This document shows, piece after piece, positions 23,252 to 35,300 of a DNA stretch of 64,000 nucleotides; within the stretch, counting starts at the first letter, position 1, and each line of letters opens with the position of its first letter. Made by a program: the position numbers and the translations under genes. Source of the stretch: Polytrichum commune (lineage: Eukaryota; Streptophyta; Polytrichopsida; Polytrichales; Polytrichaceae). The stretch spans positions 16,430,001 through 16,494,000 of the forward strand of contig OX485803.1 of assembly GCA_950295325.1 (NCBI GenBank). The letters are read 5' to 3'. The notes beneath the pieces are model-generated. The model was not told where the DNA came from. It worked only from the letters and a program-made list of their open reading frames with translations, and ran no database searches.

Positions 23252-26200
23252 TGTCGCGGCCCGCCTTTTCTTAAAATCTTAAGAAACCTTGTTTTAAGAT
23301 TAAGGAATAGATTTGAGCGAGGAAAACATAATAAGTAGAGTACTTTATTGGTAGATTGTTAGGTAGGCTAGTAAGAATTGAGGAGAAAAACTAAAATCAT
23401 TAAAATAGTTAAAAATACCGAATTGAATTAGTGTTAGGAATTCCGTTTCGACTCGGAAACCTTAGAGCGGAGCGGACCGCAACCCCTATGGCCACCCAAA
23501 CACGGAAGCGGATCGCGGACAAGCCGCTAGCCCTCCGCAAGGTGCACGTGGTCACCCCCACTGGTCGAGAGGAGAACAATGAGTTGGAGGCAGACTTGAG
23601 GCGCATGGGCTGCCTCGGGTTATGGGAAGGTGAGGGAGTTGGTCACTGGGGAGGTGGACCAAGTTTACGCTTCCACCATCCGGGGTCGACCGGATAGGTG
23701 AAATGCGGAATTGTGGAGTCGGGTTTACGGGTTTAAGCAAGGAGGGGAAGGAATGACCACTAAGAGAGAGGATTGTACGAGGGACAAATTCTCCCAGAGG
23801 CTAGACCCCAAGTATGAATATTTTGTGAAGGATTGTAAAGATGAGAGGGAAAGGAGGATGTTAGCTTTTTTAGTATCTATCTTCAGCCTGGAAAAGCCTT
23901 ATAACATCACTCTTACCCTTGCCACCACCTTACTCCTTGCATACTCCGAGAATAAGGTGGTGGATTGGGGGAGCATCATTGGGGAGTTGGTGCACAAGTT
24001 GGCAACCAACACTAAGCGCGGCCAACCTTCCTACATTGGGTCTTTCCTCTTCAACCTTTATGCACACGAAAATCTATTCACGGACGAAGAGGACACCCTA
24101 TGGACATCGCATCAGTTCATGCGGGAGCTCCAGACTACCGACTCGGAGCCGGAGATGGGCCAGGAGGATTTGAAGGAGAAAGACGTGGTGGAAATGAGCG
24201 ACGAAGAGCGGCACGTGACCAAGAAGCGGAAACTAATGTTGGGAAATCGTGCGACGCGGACCAGGTCCGCCACCAAGCCGGTAGGAGGTGGAACCTCCAC
24301 CTTTCCCTTGGAGGACAATCCGGTGGACTCCATTATCCGCGACTTGGAGGGAGTACGGTCCCGGATTGTGGACTATGAGCTACAAATGCACCAAGTAGGG
24401 GAATTGGGAGGCAATCCGCCGCGGGAGAGTTTGGTTGCCGCAATAAAGGAGGCCATCCAAGATCCGCGTCGGTTGCGGGAGCTGGAGCGTAAAGTGGGCC
24501 ACCTTACTGCGGAAAAGCGGAAGACCGCGGAGCGAGTGTGGAAGTTCGAGGTGGAGCGAGAGAAGCTCCTTAAGCAGGTAAAGGATATCACTCTCACGGT
24601 ACACAAGTTGAGTGATATGGTGGAAATCCCGGGGAACGTGTGGTGGAAAGCCAAGATGTTCGACGCGGAATTGAAGAACGCGGGCTACGTTTCCGGGTCG
24701 AAGATGGTTACCTTCATCATGGATCAAGGGAGTAAGATGGACGCATCCTTGAAAGCAATGAAGGCCCTCATTGCTAGTTGCACGGAGTTATTTCCCATGG
24801 TAGTTGAATCATCGGAGGAGAGGGAGTCTTTATCCGGCTACTCCGACTTGACCCCTCATGACATGGTGGAAATTCAAGGTGCCGCGGTGAAAGATGGAAA
24901 CCAACATGCGGAAGAGGTGGACCAGGTGGAGGACATCACGGCGATCACGGCCCTCCCGGTTTTCACCACTGAGGTGTTAGTTCCCAATGCCACCCCAGTT
25001 TCCGCCGCGGTTGGAGAGGAAACCTTGGGTGATTGCCACGTGGCCGATGTCTCAACTCCAACCCTTGCCCCGGACTTCCAAGTGGTTGTCCGGGATCCGC
25101 CGCCACTTGCCATTCTTGCTCCGGAATTTCCGCCGAACAACCAACTATCCGCCCCACTGGTACCGGACGTTGCGGAAACGGTGGACCGCGTGGGAGTGAT
25201 TTCCGCGCCGAATGCTCCCGATGTGCAAGGGGCGCCACCACGTGCTCCATTTTTGGCACTGGACAGCGCGGACCACCGCGAGGAGCGGAAGCAGAATAAG
25301 AAGGAAGCCAAGTTGAAGAAGCGGAAGGATAAGGAATAGATTTTAGTTAGGATTCTATTTTGGATTGTTTTGGGCAAGTAGTTAGGTGGCCCCGGTTTGT
25401 GCGCCTCGTCATTTTCTTTGTTTGGGTTTTGACCTCTCCATGAGGTGGATTGTCAGGACTGCCACGTGGCCCGCGATTTCCAGCATAGAAATCATGGCAT
25501 GTGGGTGTTAGTTTGGTTTTAAAGGGAGAACACTTCGGTATTTCCCTCATCATTTTGCAATGCAAGTGTTCTTTTGTTCAATTCGGACCTTATGCTTTAC
25601 TTCACCTTCGGTTTGAGTTAAGTCTTGAGTACATGTGTAATGCAAGTGGTCCCTCTTTTCCGTACTTGAGGTTTCCGAGTTTTCCGCCATTCCCTATCAT
25701 TGTGTAGGTTAGTTAGGTTAGTTAGGTTAGTATTCCGTGATAGGACAGGGGGTCAGTAATACCCCGAGGTGCGTGTGGTTAAAACGCCCCTGTGTGAGCA
25801 GGTGATGGGCGGAGGAATCTTAAGCACGGAAAGGCGGAAAGGATTGGCCGAGCAAGGGGAAAGAACCCCACCGTGGGGTTGTTGGGCAAGGGAAGTTCCA
25901 CACACGCGGTAGGTTCTTCCCCACTTACTCCGTCCAACTAGGGACCGACAATGAGCAGCAGTGGATAGACCTGTCCAATAGTAGGGGGAGAGTTCTGGTT
26001 TACGCCTTCCGCTTGCCGTGACCTGGAGGTGGATCACACCGATCAGCAGTAACGGAATGGTCTAGAACACTCATGCACCTGCCGCGACTGGCGCTTGGTT
26101 CCCACCGCGGATGGTAGGCGTGGTAGCCCCATCCCTATGTTAGCCCCGCCGTCACGGAAATCAACAAACCTTAGATCCTATCTTGTGTGACCTGTGAAAC

Positions 26201-27041
26201 AGCACCAGCTACCCATTGTGAGGATAGGAGCGAAGATGTTGTGTTTCCACCTTTCTCGAGGGAGGATTCGGTTTCCGCGTGTGGTATAGTGGAAATTATG
26301 CCATCACGGAAACCAGATCAAGCTGGTTTTGTAGACCCAAAACTTCCTCCACATTTTCCCCTGTCAAAGGGGGTGGCATGCGTCGGATACTTGAGTGGGA
26401 CACCTTCCCAAGGGAGGGTTGCCCCCATCATAACACTAGTCTAAGGGAGTAATAGTTAGAAGGAGGAAGTGGAGATAGGGAGACAACCCTAAGAAATCAA
26501 CCCAGAGGGTGAAATCCTGATGAACAACTACCAAGTCTCTGTGAGCATTCTAGCCTAAACCCCTAGAATTATGGTCCTTGTGACACGGTCGAAAATATAG
26601 CGGATAGTGGAAATACAGGTAGGATCCGCTACCTCCATCGCGGAAACCTTATCCCGGAAGTCATGACCCGTAATAAGGAATCTTAGAATGGGGTGTATAT
26701 AGTTGTTATACTATGGATTTGGGACGCTGAGTCTATTGTTGTTACTACTCTAGGGTGGGAGCTTGTCCATACTTTGTGTTGTGTTCCCTACCTCGGTCCA
26801 CTACCGGGAAGGCGGAAATTTCCGTGCTATAATTTCCGTAATATCCCGGATTTCTTAATCCGCTTTGTGCTATCTTAGTTTCTGGTGTTTCTTGTGTGTG
26901 TGTGTGTGTTAGTCAAAGATTTCCTCTCTCTTGTATTGTAAACAACCGCAGGTTCTTCGTGGGAACGAACTCGGCGCGGTTTTAACATTTTACGCGTTAA
27001 TTAGGTTAATTAACTGAATACGTTACCACCGTGCTACGACA
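23252..27041 (+). mobile_element. 3.79-kb insertion with LTR-like ends and 5-bp target duplication
   Basis: It begins TGTCGCGGCCCG, ends CGTGCTACGACA, and is flanked by GGTAT on both sides (23247-23251 and 27042-27046). Removing it with one GGTAT restores the reading frame of the methyltransferase exon exactly, which proves insertion into coding DNA. TG...CA ends plus a 5-bp duplication are typical of LTR retrotransposon integration. I see no pair of direct LTRs inside, so it may be one very long solo LTR or a non-autonomous derivative. It carries one long ORF and a GT microsatellite near 26893-26910. Confidence 0.85.
23753..25339 (+). CDS. 528-codon ORF of the 3.79-kb element, function unknown
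   Basis: An intact ORF from ATG 23753 to TAG 25337-25339. The first 130 residues are helical and rich in hydrophobics (TLATTLLLAYSENKVVDWG region). They recall the putative plant transposon protein domain found with some Ty3 elements, but the match is only by pattern. A highly charged segment follows (codons about 145-200), then a likely coiled coil (about 235-300, with LERKVGHLTAEKRK), a Pro/Val-rich part, and a Lys-rich C-terminus (KKEAKLKKRKDK). There are no Cys/His fingers, protease or polymerase motifs. Codon use is GC-richer than the surroundings. The long open frame suggests it was recently active. A gag-like or DNA-binding role is speculation. Confidence 0.7.
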   Translation: MTTKREDCTRDKFSQRLDPKYEYFVKDCKDERERRMLAFLVSIFSLEKPYNITLTLATTLLLAYSENKVVDWGSIIGELVHKLATNTKRGQPSYIGSFLFNLYAHENLFTDEEDTLWTSHQFMRELQTTDSEPEMGQEDLKEKDVVEMSDEERHVTKKRKLMLGNRATRTRSATKPVGGGTSTFPLEDNPVDSIIRDLEGVRSRIVDYELQMHQVGELGGNPPRESLVAAIKEAIQDPRRLRELERKVGHLTAEKRKTAERVWKFEVEREKLLKQVKDITLTVHKLSDMVEIPGNVWWKAKMFDAELKNAGYVSGSKMVTFIMDQGSKMDASLKAMKALIASCTELFPMVVESSEERESLSGYSDLTPHDMVEIQGAAVKDGNQHAEEVDQVEDITAITALPVFTTEVLVPNATPVSAAVGEETLGDCHVADVSTPTLAPDFQVVVRDPPPLAILAPEFPPNNQLSAPLVPDVAETVDRVGVISAPNAPDVQGAPPRAPFLALDSADHREERKQNKKEAKLKKRKDKE

Positions 27042-27288
27042 GGTATCCCATCACTACGCATCGCCTGACTCTTCTCATCGGTAAAAATATTCAACCATCC
27101 ATCTCGCTGGAGGTTGTAACCATACTCTTGCATGGCCTCCTCACGCACTTTGAGAACGGAGTTAATACGAACAAGAACCTTGATGTTGAATTTCCGAGTC
27201 TGAAAAAAACAAAACGATTTCATAAGACTCGGAAGAAGTGAAATAAAAAGCAAAATAAAATCGGAGTAGGAGATGGAGAGTAGCTTAC

Positions 27289-27624
27289 AATTCCAGAGGG
27301 GACCACAAGAGATTGGAGGTCCATATCATTCATACCGAACCAATCTTCGGCGACGTAGAAGTCGTACGTGTGTGCCCAATCGAAAACAATCCTAGAAACA
27401 CTGGCACTCGCACAATGGGCTAGGACAAGGACACCATGATCATAGAGGTTAGATTTCGCAAATGCAAAAAGACACTCATAATATGATTCATGTAGCTTGT
27501 TCCAAGCAGGAACATCGGTGGAGATGTTGGGCACCGGCAAATTCTCGGGAATGTATGCGAAGAGCAAATCGAGGCCCTTGTGAGTTGTAGTCAAGGTGTT
27601 CACACGGGAACGACCTGCCCCAAC
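27289..27624 (-). CDS. Methyltransferase motif IV exon, catalytic motif degenerate
   Basis: The exon encodes GLDLLFAYIPENLPVP, which lines up with the catalytic region of DNA adenine methyltransferases (vDLxxxDPPY). Here the DPPY tetrad reads AYIP, so the usual catalytic residues are absent. It is followed by a helix and a strand (DHGVLVLAHCASASVSRIVF) as in the fold. With motif IV before motif I, the order is that of beta-class enzymes. The protein may have lost catalysis and kept DNA or SAM binding. Confidence 0.65.
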
Positions 27625-28869
27625 CTACAATTAAAACTACATGAAAAAACAAGAGGAAGGAAAAAATAAACAAACCAAAAGGAAAGGAGTTTGAAAAATG
27701 AAGAAGGGAAAAATACAAACTTTGGCAATGAACTCCTGGATGCGCGTATATGCCGGGAGGGGACCTCCTGCAAGCTCAGAATCGAGCATGAGTTGGACCA
27801 TGTCCACATTTTTTATGAGGGCAATAGTGTTAGGCGACTCTGAAGAGGTGGCACTCGTATCCAAGAGGGCGGCCTTCCTCTTGCGAGGCAAGGATAGAAG
27901 AGAAGTGCCACTGTGAGAAGGAGTAGCAATAGTTTGTGGACGAGATGCTGAGGGAGTAATAGAGGGGGCAGCTGATGGAGCCACGGAGGGAGTGCTAGAT
28001 GGACTCTGTAGGAGGGTGGGTGGTTGAAGGGGGATCTTTGAAGCAGACCGAGTGGGAAGGTGGGAAGTTGCTTGAGTGCCGGTATTCTTTGCTCTGCCCT
28101 TTCCCTGTGGTGCCTTGGGTTTAGGAGGAGGAAGCTCAATGATGTCGGGTTCTTCAAAGGGGACAATGTTTTCCTCGGGAGCAGTACTCATAATGCTGGA
28201 AAAAAGAGGCTTCTCTTCCGCATGCACAAATCCTCCAGAACAATCCAAGTACCATCCCCCAGCCTGCAAGTGAGACTCCGGAAATTTGGCAACTTGCATA
28301 GCCGTATACACACAAAGATTGGAGTTGACATCGACCCAATCTACAAGGAAAGTTGGCAAGCACGAAGAAGGCATAACATTCTTTGCAACGAGCTCACGGT
28401 GAATGAACCTGGAAAATGAAGAACATCATGAATAAAAACGGTGGCGGAAAGGTAATAAAACGAAAACAATATGTACTAAATGAAAACTCAAAATATTACC
28501 GGTAAGTGACGCGTTCGATTGATATGGGGCCTTCCTCAAATTCCATGAGATCAAGGCCTTTGACAAATTTAAGATCTCCCTTGTCGTCAAAATAAACCAA
28601 AAATGCCTTGTCCCACAGAATCAGCCTCTAATGCTCAACATAATTGGCCGGTTGGAAAATATCTTCCATGGAACCCCAATCGATTTCAACGGAACACTCA
28701 TTTTCAAATGAAGCAATCTCAGCCTCAACCCCCTTCTCCAACTATGACAAGAAAGAAAAATAGTTAGAAATGTAAAGTAGAGAAATGAACAAATAGATAA
28801 CTTAGAAATCTCAAACTATCACTAGACTCGACATTTGAAACTCAAACATGGCCGAGATGGTGCCCAAGT

Positions 28870-30590
28870 CCTTACAAATTCTCAAATATGACACTAGCCT
28901 AGAAATCAGAAGCTCAAACATGGCCCTTGAAAATCCAGATTTCCCCACCCTAAACAGTAGCCTAGAAATCAGAAACTCAAACATGGCCCTTTGTAAAACC
29001 ACATTTCTGCACCCTCTCGGAACCGAGAGGGTGCCAAAGTCCTTACAAATTCTCAAATATGACACTATCCTGTAAATCAGAAACTCAAACATGGCACTTG
29101 AAAATCCACATTTCTGCACCCTCTCGGAACCGAGAGGGTGCCCCAGTCATTACAAATTCTCAAATATGACACTAGCTTAGAAATAAGAAACTCAAACATG
29201 GCCCTTGAAACTCCATTTTCCCCCATCTAAAATATGACACTAGCCTAGAAATCAGAAACTCAAACATGGCCCTTGAAAATCCATATTTACCCATCCCAAA
29301 TATGACACTAGCTTAGAAATAAGAAACTCAAACATGGCACTTGAAATCCACACTTCTGCACCCTCTCGGAACCGAGAGGTTGCCCAGTCCTTATAAATTC
29401 TCAAATATGACACTAGCCTAGAAATCAGAAACTCAAACATGGCCCTTGAAAATCCATTTTTCCCCATCTAAAATATGACACTAGCCTAGAAATCAGAAAC
29501 TCAAACATGGCCTTTGAAAATCCATATTTACCCATCCCAAATATGACACTAGCTTAGAAATAAGAAACTCAAACATGGCACTTGAAATCCACATTTCTGC
29601 ACCCTCTCGGAACCGAGAGGGTGCCCAGTCCTTATAAATTCTCAAATATGACACTAGCCTAGAAATCAGAAACTCAAACATGGCCCTTAAAATCCACATT
29701 TCTGCACCCTCTCGAAACCGAGAGGGTGCCCAGTCCTTATAAATTCTCAAATATGACACTAGCCTAGAAATCAGAAACTCAAACATGGCCCTTGAAATCC
29801 ACATTTCTGCACCCTCTCGGAACCGAGAGGGTGCCCAGTCCTTATAAATTCTCAAATATGACACTAGCCTAGAAATCAGAAACTCAAACATGGCCCTTGA
29901 AATCCACATTTCTGCACCCTCTCGGAACCGAGAGGGTGCCCAGTCCTTATAAATTCTCAAATATGACACTAGCCTAGAAATCAGAAACTCAAACATGGCA
30001 CTTGAAATCCACATTTCTGCACCCTCTTGGAACCGAGAGGGTGCCCAGTCCTTATAAATTCTCAAATATGACACAAGCCTAGAAATCAGAAACTCAAACA
30101 TGGCACTTGAAATCCACATTTCTGCACCCTCTCGGAACCGAGAGGGTGCCCCAGTCCATACAAATTCTCAAATATGACACTAGCCTAGAAATGAGAAACT
30201 AAAAAAGGGCACTTGAAAATCCACATTTTCCCACCCATGACACTAGCCTAGAAAACAGAAACTCAAACATGGCCCTTGAAAATCCATATGTACCCATCCC
30301 AAATATGACACTAGCTTAGAAATAAGAAACTCAAACATGGCCCTTGAAAATCCATTTTTCCCCATCTAAAATATGACACTAGCCTAGAAATCAAAAACTC
30401 AAACATGGCCCTTGAAAATCCAGATTCCCCCACCTTCAACACTAGCCTAGAAATCAGAAACTCAAACATGGCCATTTGAAAAACCACATTTCTGCACCCT
30501 CTCGGAACCGAGAGGGTGCCCCAGTCCTTACAAATTCTCAAATATGAAACTAGCCTAGAAATAAGATACTGAAATAGAGAAAGGAATAAA
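28870..30590. repeat. Satellite array of about 105-bp units in intron 6 of the ParB-methyltransferase gene
   Basis: Units share TGACACTAGCCTAGAAATC, AACTCAAACATGG and the near-palindrome CCCTCTCGGAACCGAGAGGG (9-bp arms, AA loop). Around 29493-30120 at least five units are nearly identical. The array lies between exons 30835-30617 and 28741-28500. Minus-strand open frames across it come from the 105-bp period, which is a multiple of three. Confidence 0.92.
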
Positions 30591-31488
30591 CAGAGGGAAA
30601 AATATTGTAGATGCACCTGAGCCCAGAATGAAGCTTTGTTGAGCCAGTTTTCGAGGACTTTCTCCCTAAGAGGGAGAGCCGATGGAAATCTATTCTTATC
30701 TTTGACCTCGGCAGGGGAGTTCCACCAACGAAGCCACTTGGCCTTGAAGTGGGGATCCACATGTGCGGTGGCCACCTTGTGAAGTTTTTCGATTGTCATA
30801 TCAGTGACGAGGAAGGTGGAGAAATGACGGTCAATCTGCCACATACAAGAGTGATAAGTAAGAAAGAAATATCAAGCACGAGAGGATTTATAGGAGAATG
30901 AAAAACTAAATGAAAATACAAAGATAGCAGAGTCACCTCGTTGAAGAAATCATCACCGTTGTCCTTGTGGGCAACGGAAATGAACTTCTCAAAGTTCCGA
31001 GAACGAATGCTTTTGATCAACCTATCCTGGGCTTTTGTCATAGCATCCCAAATTTCTGGCGCTGATCTGAGAGCCTCGGGAGTGGCCTCACGGTATAACC
31101 TTGCCGCCGTATCAGCCGCGTTGGATATCTCCCTCTGAATCAAACAAAAAGAAGGATAAGGAACGCACATAAACATGGGAGAAGCAAAGTCAAGGAAAAT
31201 TTACACAAAATTTTCCTTGTATAAGAATTTGACGAAGACGTCTAATGTAAGGGGATACCAAGTAGGATTCTTCTCCATCTTGGACTCACACATCTTGTAG
31301 TCTGCAACGGAAAGGAGGTCTTTAAACTCCTCTAGCCTCATCTTCCCAAACGTCCGAATGCGAAGTAACTTGGCGGGCAGGTTGTCCTTAACATGGTCAT
31401 GCTCCGTGGACCTAAACAAAGAAAATGTTAGGGGAAAAAATGCGAAAAAACAAAAGACAAGCACAACAACATAAAATGTCAAACTCAC

Positions 31489-32066
31489 CAGTTGATGTCA
31501 TTCATAGCATTAAGGAAGAGGGCGGTGCAATTTCTTGGATCCACCACAATACAATCAGCAGAGATATGCCAATCTTTGTCCATCGGGTGATGATTGTTGA
31601 TGTGCCTCCACCAAGCTGTCAATCGATGGTTCCCCTCCCACACATAGAACATTTTGTCAACAAAGTTAGCAAGGTCGGAGTCTCCTTGGAGAATGGCATC
31701 AAACTCTGCATTGGCCTCATGCCATAATGGACTCCAGGAGGCCTTGATGTCATCGGAGACATGAAGGACCTCATCGAGGTTGTTGAATGGAGAGACGTAC
31801 ATAGCTCGGTCACCATCACGATAACCCATCACGAACTCATTCTCCAAACGAGCAACATCAACGTCGTTGATGGGCCGAACTAGAGGAAGACAACGCAAGC
31901 GACACAATGGAATAGAGAAACGAGACTTCCCGAGAGGTTTGAATCGAACCCGCTGAATCACGGTGTTCGAGTCTTATTTCTGCGATCTCCGAATCAATAG
32001 CTCAGTCTCATCCGGATTCGACTCAGCTAGAGGTCGAAGGCAGTCAGATACAATCGGAACATCAAT
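31489..32066 (-). CDS. ParB/sulfiredoxin-like domain exon
   Basis: The core reads SIPLCRLRCLPLVRP then, about 90 residues on, YVWEGNHRLTAW. This matches the ParB/Srx fold, where a strand-rich N-part is followed by the GxxR-type box (usually dGxHRxxA). In bacteria and phages such domains bind CTP or nucleic acid, or act as nucleases, and some phage proteins join them to adenine methyltransferases. A TAA lies early in the exon (31976-31974), and the flanking codons AAA and GAC suggest CAA to TAA. The exon runs from an AG acceptor (TTTTTTGTAG) to a TG/GTGAGT donor, phase 0 in and phase 2 out. Confidence 0.75.
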
Positions 32067-32374
32067 CTACAAAAAAAAATGCAAAGCATAAGATGATAAC
32101 ACAAAAACCAAATATACAAGAATCTGAATTAAACATTGATACAACAAAAAAATACCAACAAAGCTCAACGAATTAAACACCTCTCCCTGTGAGATGTCAT
32201 CAAGAGCCGCAATGAGAGCCACAGGAGGCGACAATGGAACATCGACATCTTCCATTAAGTGCACAAGTGATACAGGAAGAGCCAAAGCCTGCGATGCCTG
32301 CATAAACAAAATACACCTTAAGAAACCAGACTTGAAATTGAAAACATCAAACCCTCCCTCATAATACCGACAAT

Positions 32375-35300
32375 GCCCATCCTCTCGGAACCGAGAGGGT
32401 GCCCCAGTCCTTACAAATTCTCAAATATGACACTAGCCTAGAAACCAGAAACTCAAACATGGCACTTGAGAACCCACATTTCAACACCTTCTCGGAACCG
32501 AGAGGGTGCTCCAGTTCTTACAAATTCTCAAATATGACACTAGCCTAGAAATCAGAAACTCAAACATGGCACTTGAAAATCCATATTTCCCCACCCTCTC
32601 GGAACCGAGAGGGTGCCCGAGCCTTACAAATTATGAAATATAACACTAGCCTAGAAATCAGAAACTCAAACATGGCACTTGAAAATCCATATTTCCCCAC
32701 CCTCTCGGAACCGAGAGGGTGCCCCAGTCCTTACAGATTCTGATATATAACACTAGCCTAGAAATCAGAAACTACAAAAGGGCACTTGAAAATCCATATT
32801 TCCCCACCCTCTCGGAACCGAGAGGGTGCCCCAATTCTAACAAATTCTCAAATATGACACTAGCCAAGAAATCAGACACTCAAACATGGCACTTGAACAT
32901 CCATATTTCCCCACCCTCTCGGAACCGAGAGGGTGCCCCAGTCCTTACAGATTCTGAAATATAACACTAGCCTAGAAATCAGAAACTACAAAAGGGCACT
33001 TGAAAATCCATATTTCCCCACCCACTCGGAACCGAGAGGGTGCCCCAGATCTAACAAATTCTCAAATATGACACTAGCCAAGAAATCAGAAACTCAAACA
33101 TGGCACTTTAAAACTCATATTTCCCCACCCTCTCGGAACCGAGAGGGTGCCCCAGCCTTACAGATTCTGAAATATAACACTAGCCTAGAAATCAGAAACT
33201 CAAACATGGCCCTTTGTAAAACCACATTTCTGCACCCTCTCGGAACCGAGAGGGTGCCCCAGCCTTACAAATTCTCAAATATGACACTAGCCTAGTAATT
33301 AGAAACCCAAATATGGCCCTTGAGAATCCAGATTTCAGCACCCTCTCTGAACCGAGAGGGTGCCCCAGTCCTTACAGATTCTGAAATATCACACTCTCCT
33401 AGAAATCAGATAATCAAACATGGCACTTGAAAATCCATATTTCCCCACCCTCTCGGAACCGAGACGGTGCCCCAGTCCTTACAGATTCTGATATATAACA
33501 CTAGCCTAGAAATCAGAAACTACAAAAGGGCACTTGAAAATCCATATTTCCCCACCCTCTCGGAACCGAGAGGGTGCCCCAATTCTAACAAATTCTCAAA
33601 TATGACACTAGCCAAGAAATCAGACACTCAAACATGGCACTTGAACATCCATATTTCCCCACCCTCTCGGAACCGAGAGGGTGCCCCAGTCCTTACAGAT
33701 TCTGAAATATAACACTAGCCTAGAAATCAGAAACTACAAAAGGGCACTTGAAAATCCATATTTCCCCACCCACTCGGAACCGAGAGGGTGCCCCAGATCT
33801 AACAAATTCTCAAATATGACACTAGCCAAGAAATCAGAAACTCAAACATGGCACTTTAAAACTCATATTTCCCCACCCTCTCGGAACCGAGAGGGTGCCC
33901 CAGCCTTACAGATTCTGAAATATAACACTAGCCTAGAAATCAGAAACTCAAACATGGCCCTTTGTAAAACCACATTTCTGCACCCTCTCGGAACCGAGAG
34001 GGTGCCCCAGCCTTACAAATTCTCAAATATGACACTAGCCTAGTAATTAGAAACCCAAATATGGCCCTTGAGAATCCAGATTTCAGCACCCTCTCTGAAC
34101 CGAGAGGGTGCCCCAGTCCTTACAGATTCTGAAATATCACACTCTCCTAGAAATCAGATAATCAAACATGGCACTTGAAAATCCATATTTCCCCACCCTC
34201 TCGGAACCGAGACGGTGCCCCAGCCTTACAAATTCTCAAATATCACAATAGCCTAGAAATCAGATAATCAAACATGGCACTTGAAAATCCATATTTTCCC
34301 ACCCTCTCGGAACCGAGAGGGTGCCCAAGTCCTTACAAATTCTCAAATATGACACTAGCCTAGAAATCAGAAACTGAAACATGGCCCTTGCAAATCCAGA
34401 TTCCCTCACCTAAAACACTAGCCTAGAAATCAGATATTCGAACATGGCCCTTGAAAACCCACATTTCGACACCCTCTCGGAACCGAGAGGGTGCCCCAGC
34501 CTTACAAATTCTGAAATATAACACTAGCCTAGAAATCAGAAACTCAAACATGGGTCTTGAAAATCCATATTTCCCCACCCTCTCGGAACCGAGAGGGTGC
34601 CCCAGCCTTACAAATTCTGAAATATAACACTAGCCTAGAAATCAGAAACTCAAACATGGGGCTTGAAAATCCATATTTCCCCACCCTCTCGGAACCGAGA
34701 GGGTGCCCCAGCCTTAGAAATTCTCAAATATGACACTAGCCTAGAAATTAGAAACTCAAACATGGCCCTTGAAAATCCAGATTTCCCCACCCTAACCACT
34801 AACCTAGAAATCAGAATCTCAAACATGGCCCTTTGTAAAACCACATTTCTGCACCCTCTCGGAACCGAGAAGGTGCCCCAGCCTTACAAATTCTGAAATA
34901 TAACACTAGCCTAGAAATCAGAAACTCAAACATGGCAATTGAAAATCCACATTTCTGCACCCTCTCGGAACCGAGAGGGTGCCCAGTCCTTACAAATTCT
35001 CAAACATGACAGTCGCCTAGAAATCTGAACCTCAAACATGGCACTTGAGAATCCAGAAATGAGAGATGGTGGAGGCTCCTTGCCTCTGCCGGGCGATAGT
35101 GGGGGCTCCTGGCTCCTCCCTCCGAACGACCTATTCGCAAACTTTCTTCTCAAACTCTCTTTGCAAACTTTAGTTAGGTCAGGCCCTAGGGTTGCTTCTA
35201 GTAGTTGGTTCCCACCTAGCCGTATGATTAGGGGCATCGGGGGTGGACCCCCTCGACATGTTTTCAAACTCTAATTAGGTACTAGGTGCCATGGTCACTA

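Noticed and set aside
23146-27199. A frameshift in the methyltransferase exon at the insertion
   Set aside because: On careful joining with one GGTAT copy the frame continues directly into the motif I region; no frameshift is needed.
28811-30119. Minus-strand repeated protein (FEFLISRLVSYLRI units)
   Set aside because: It is the translation of the 105-bp satellite inside an intron; the period is a multiple of three and the content is a hairpin repeat, not a protein domain.
32156-32181. Alternative donor for the second methyltransferase-gene exon (TTTGTTG/GTATTT at 32156)
   Set aside because: It would put the next exon out of phase and create an immediate stop; GAG/GTGTTT at 32181 keeps phase 0.
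27221-32309. Each separate minus-strand ORF as an independent small gene
   Set aside because: They join through GT/AG borders with matching phases into one reading frame with recognisable domains.
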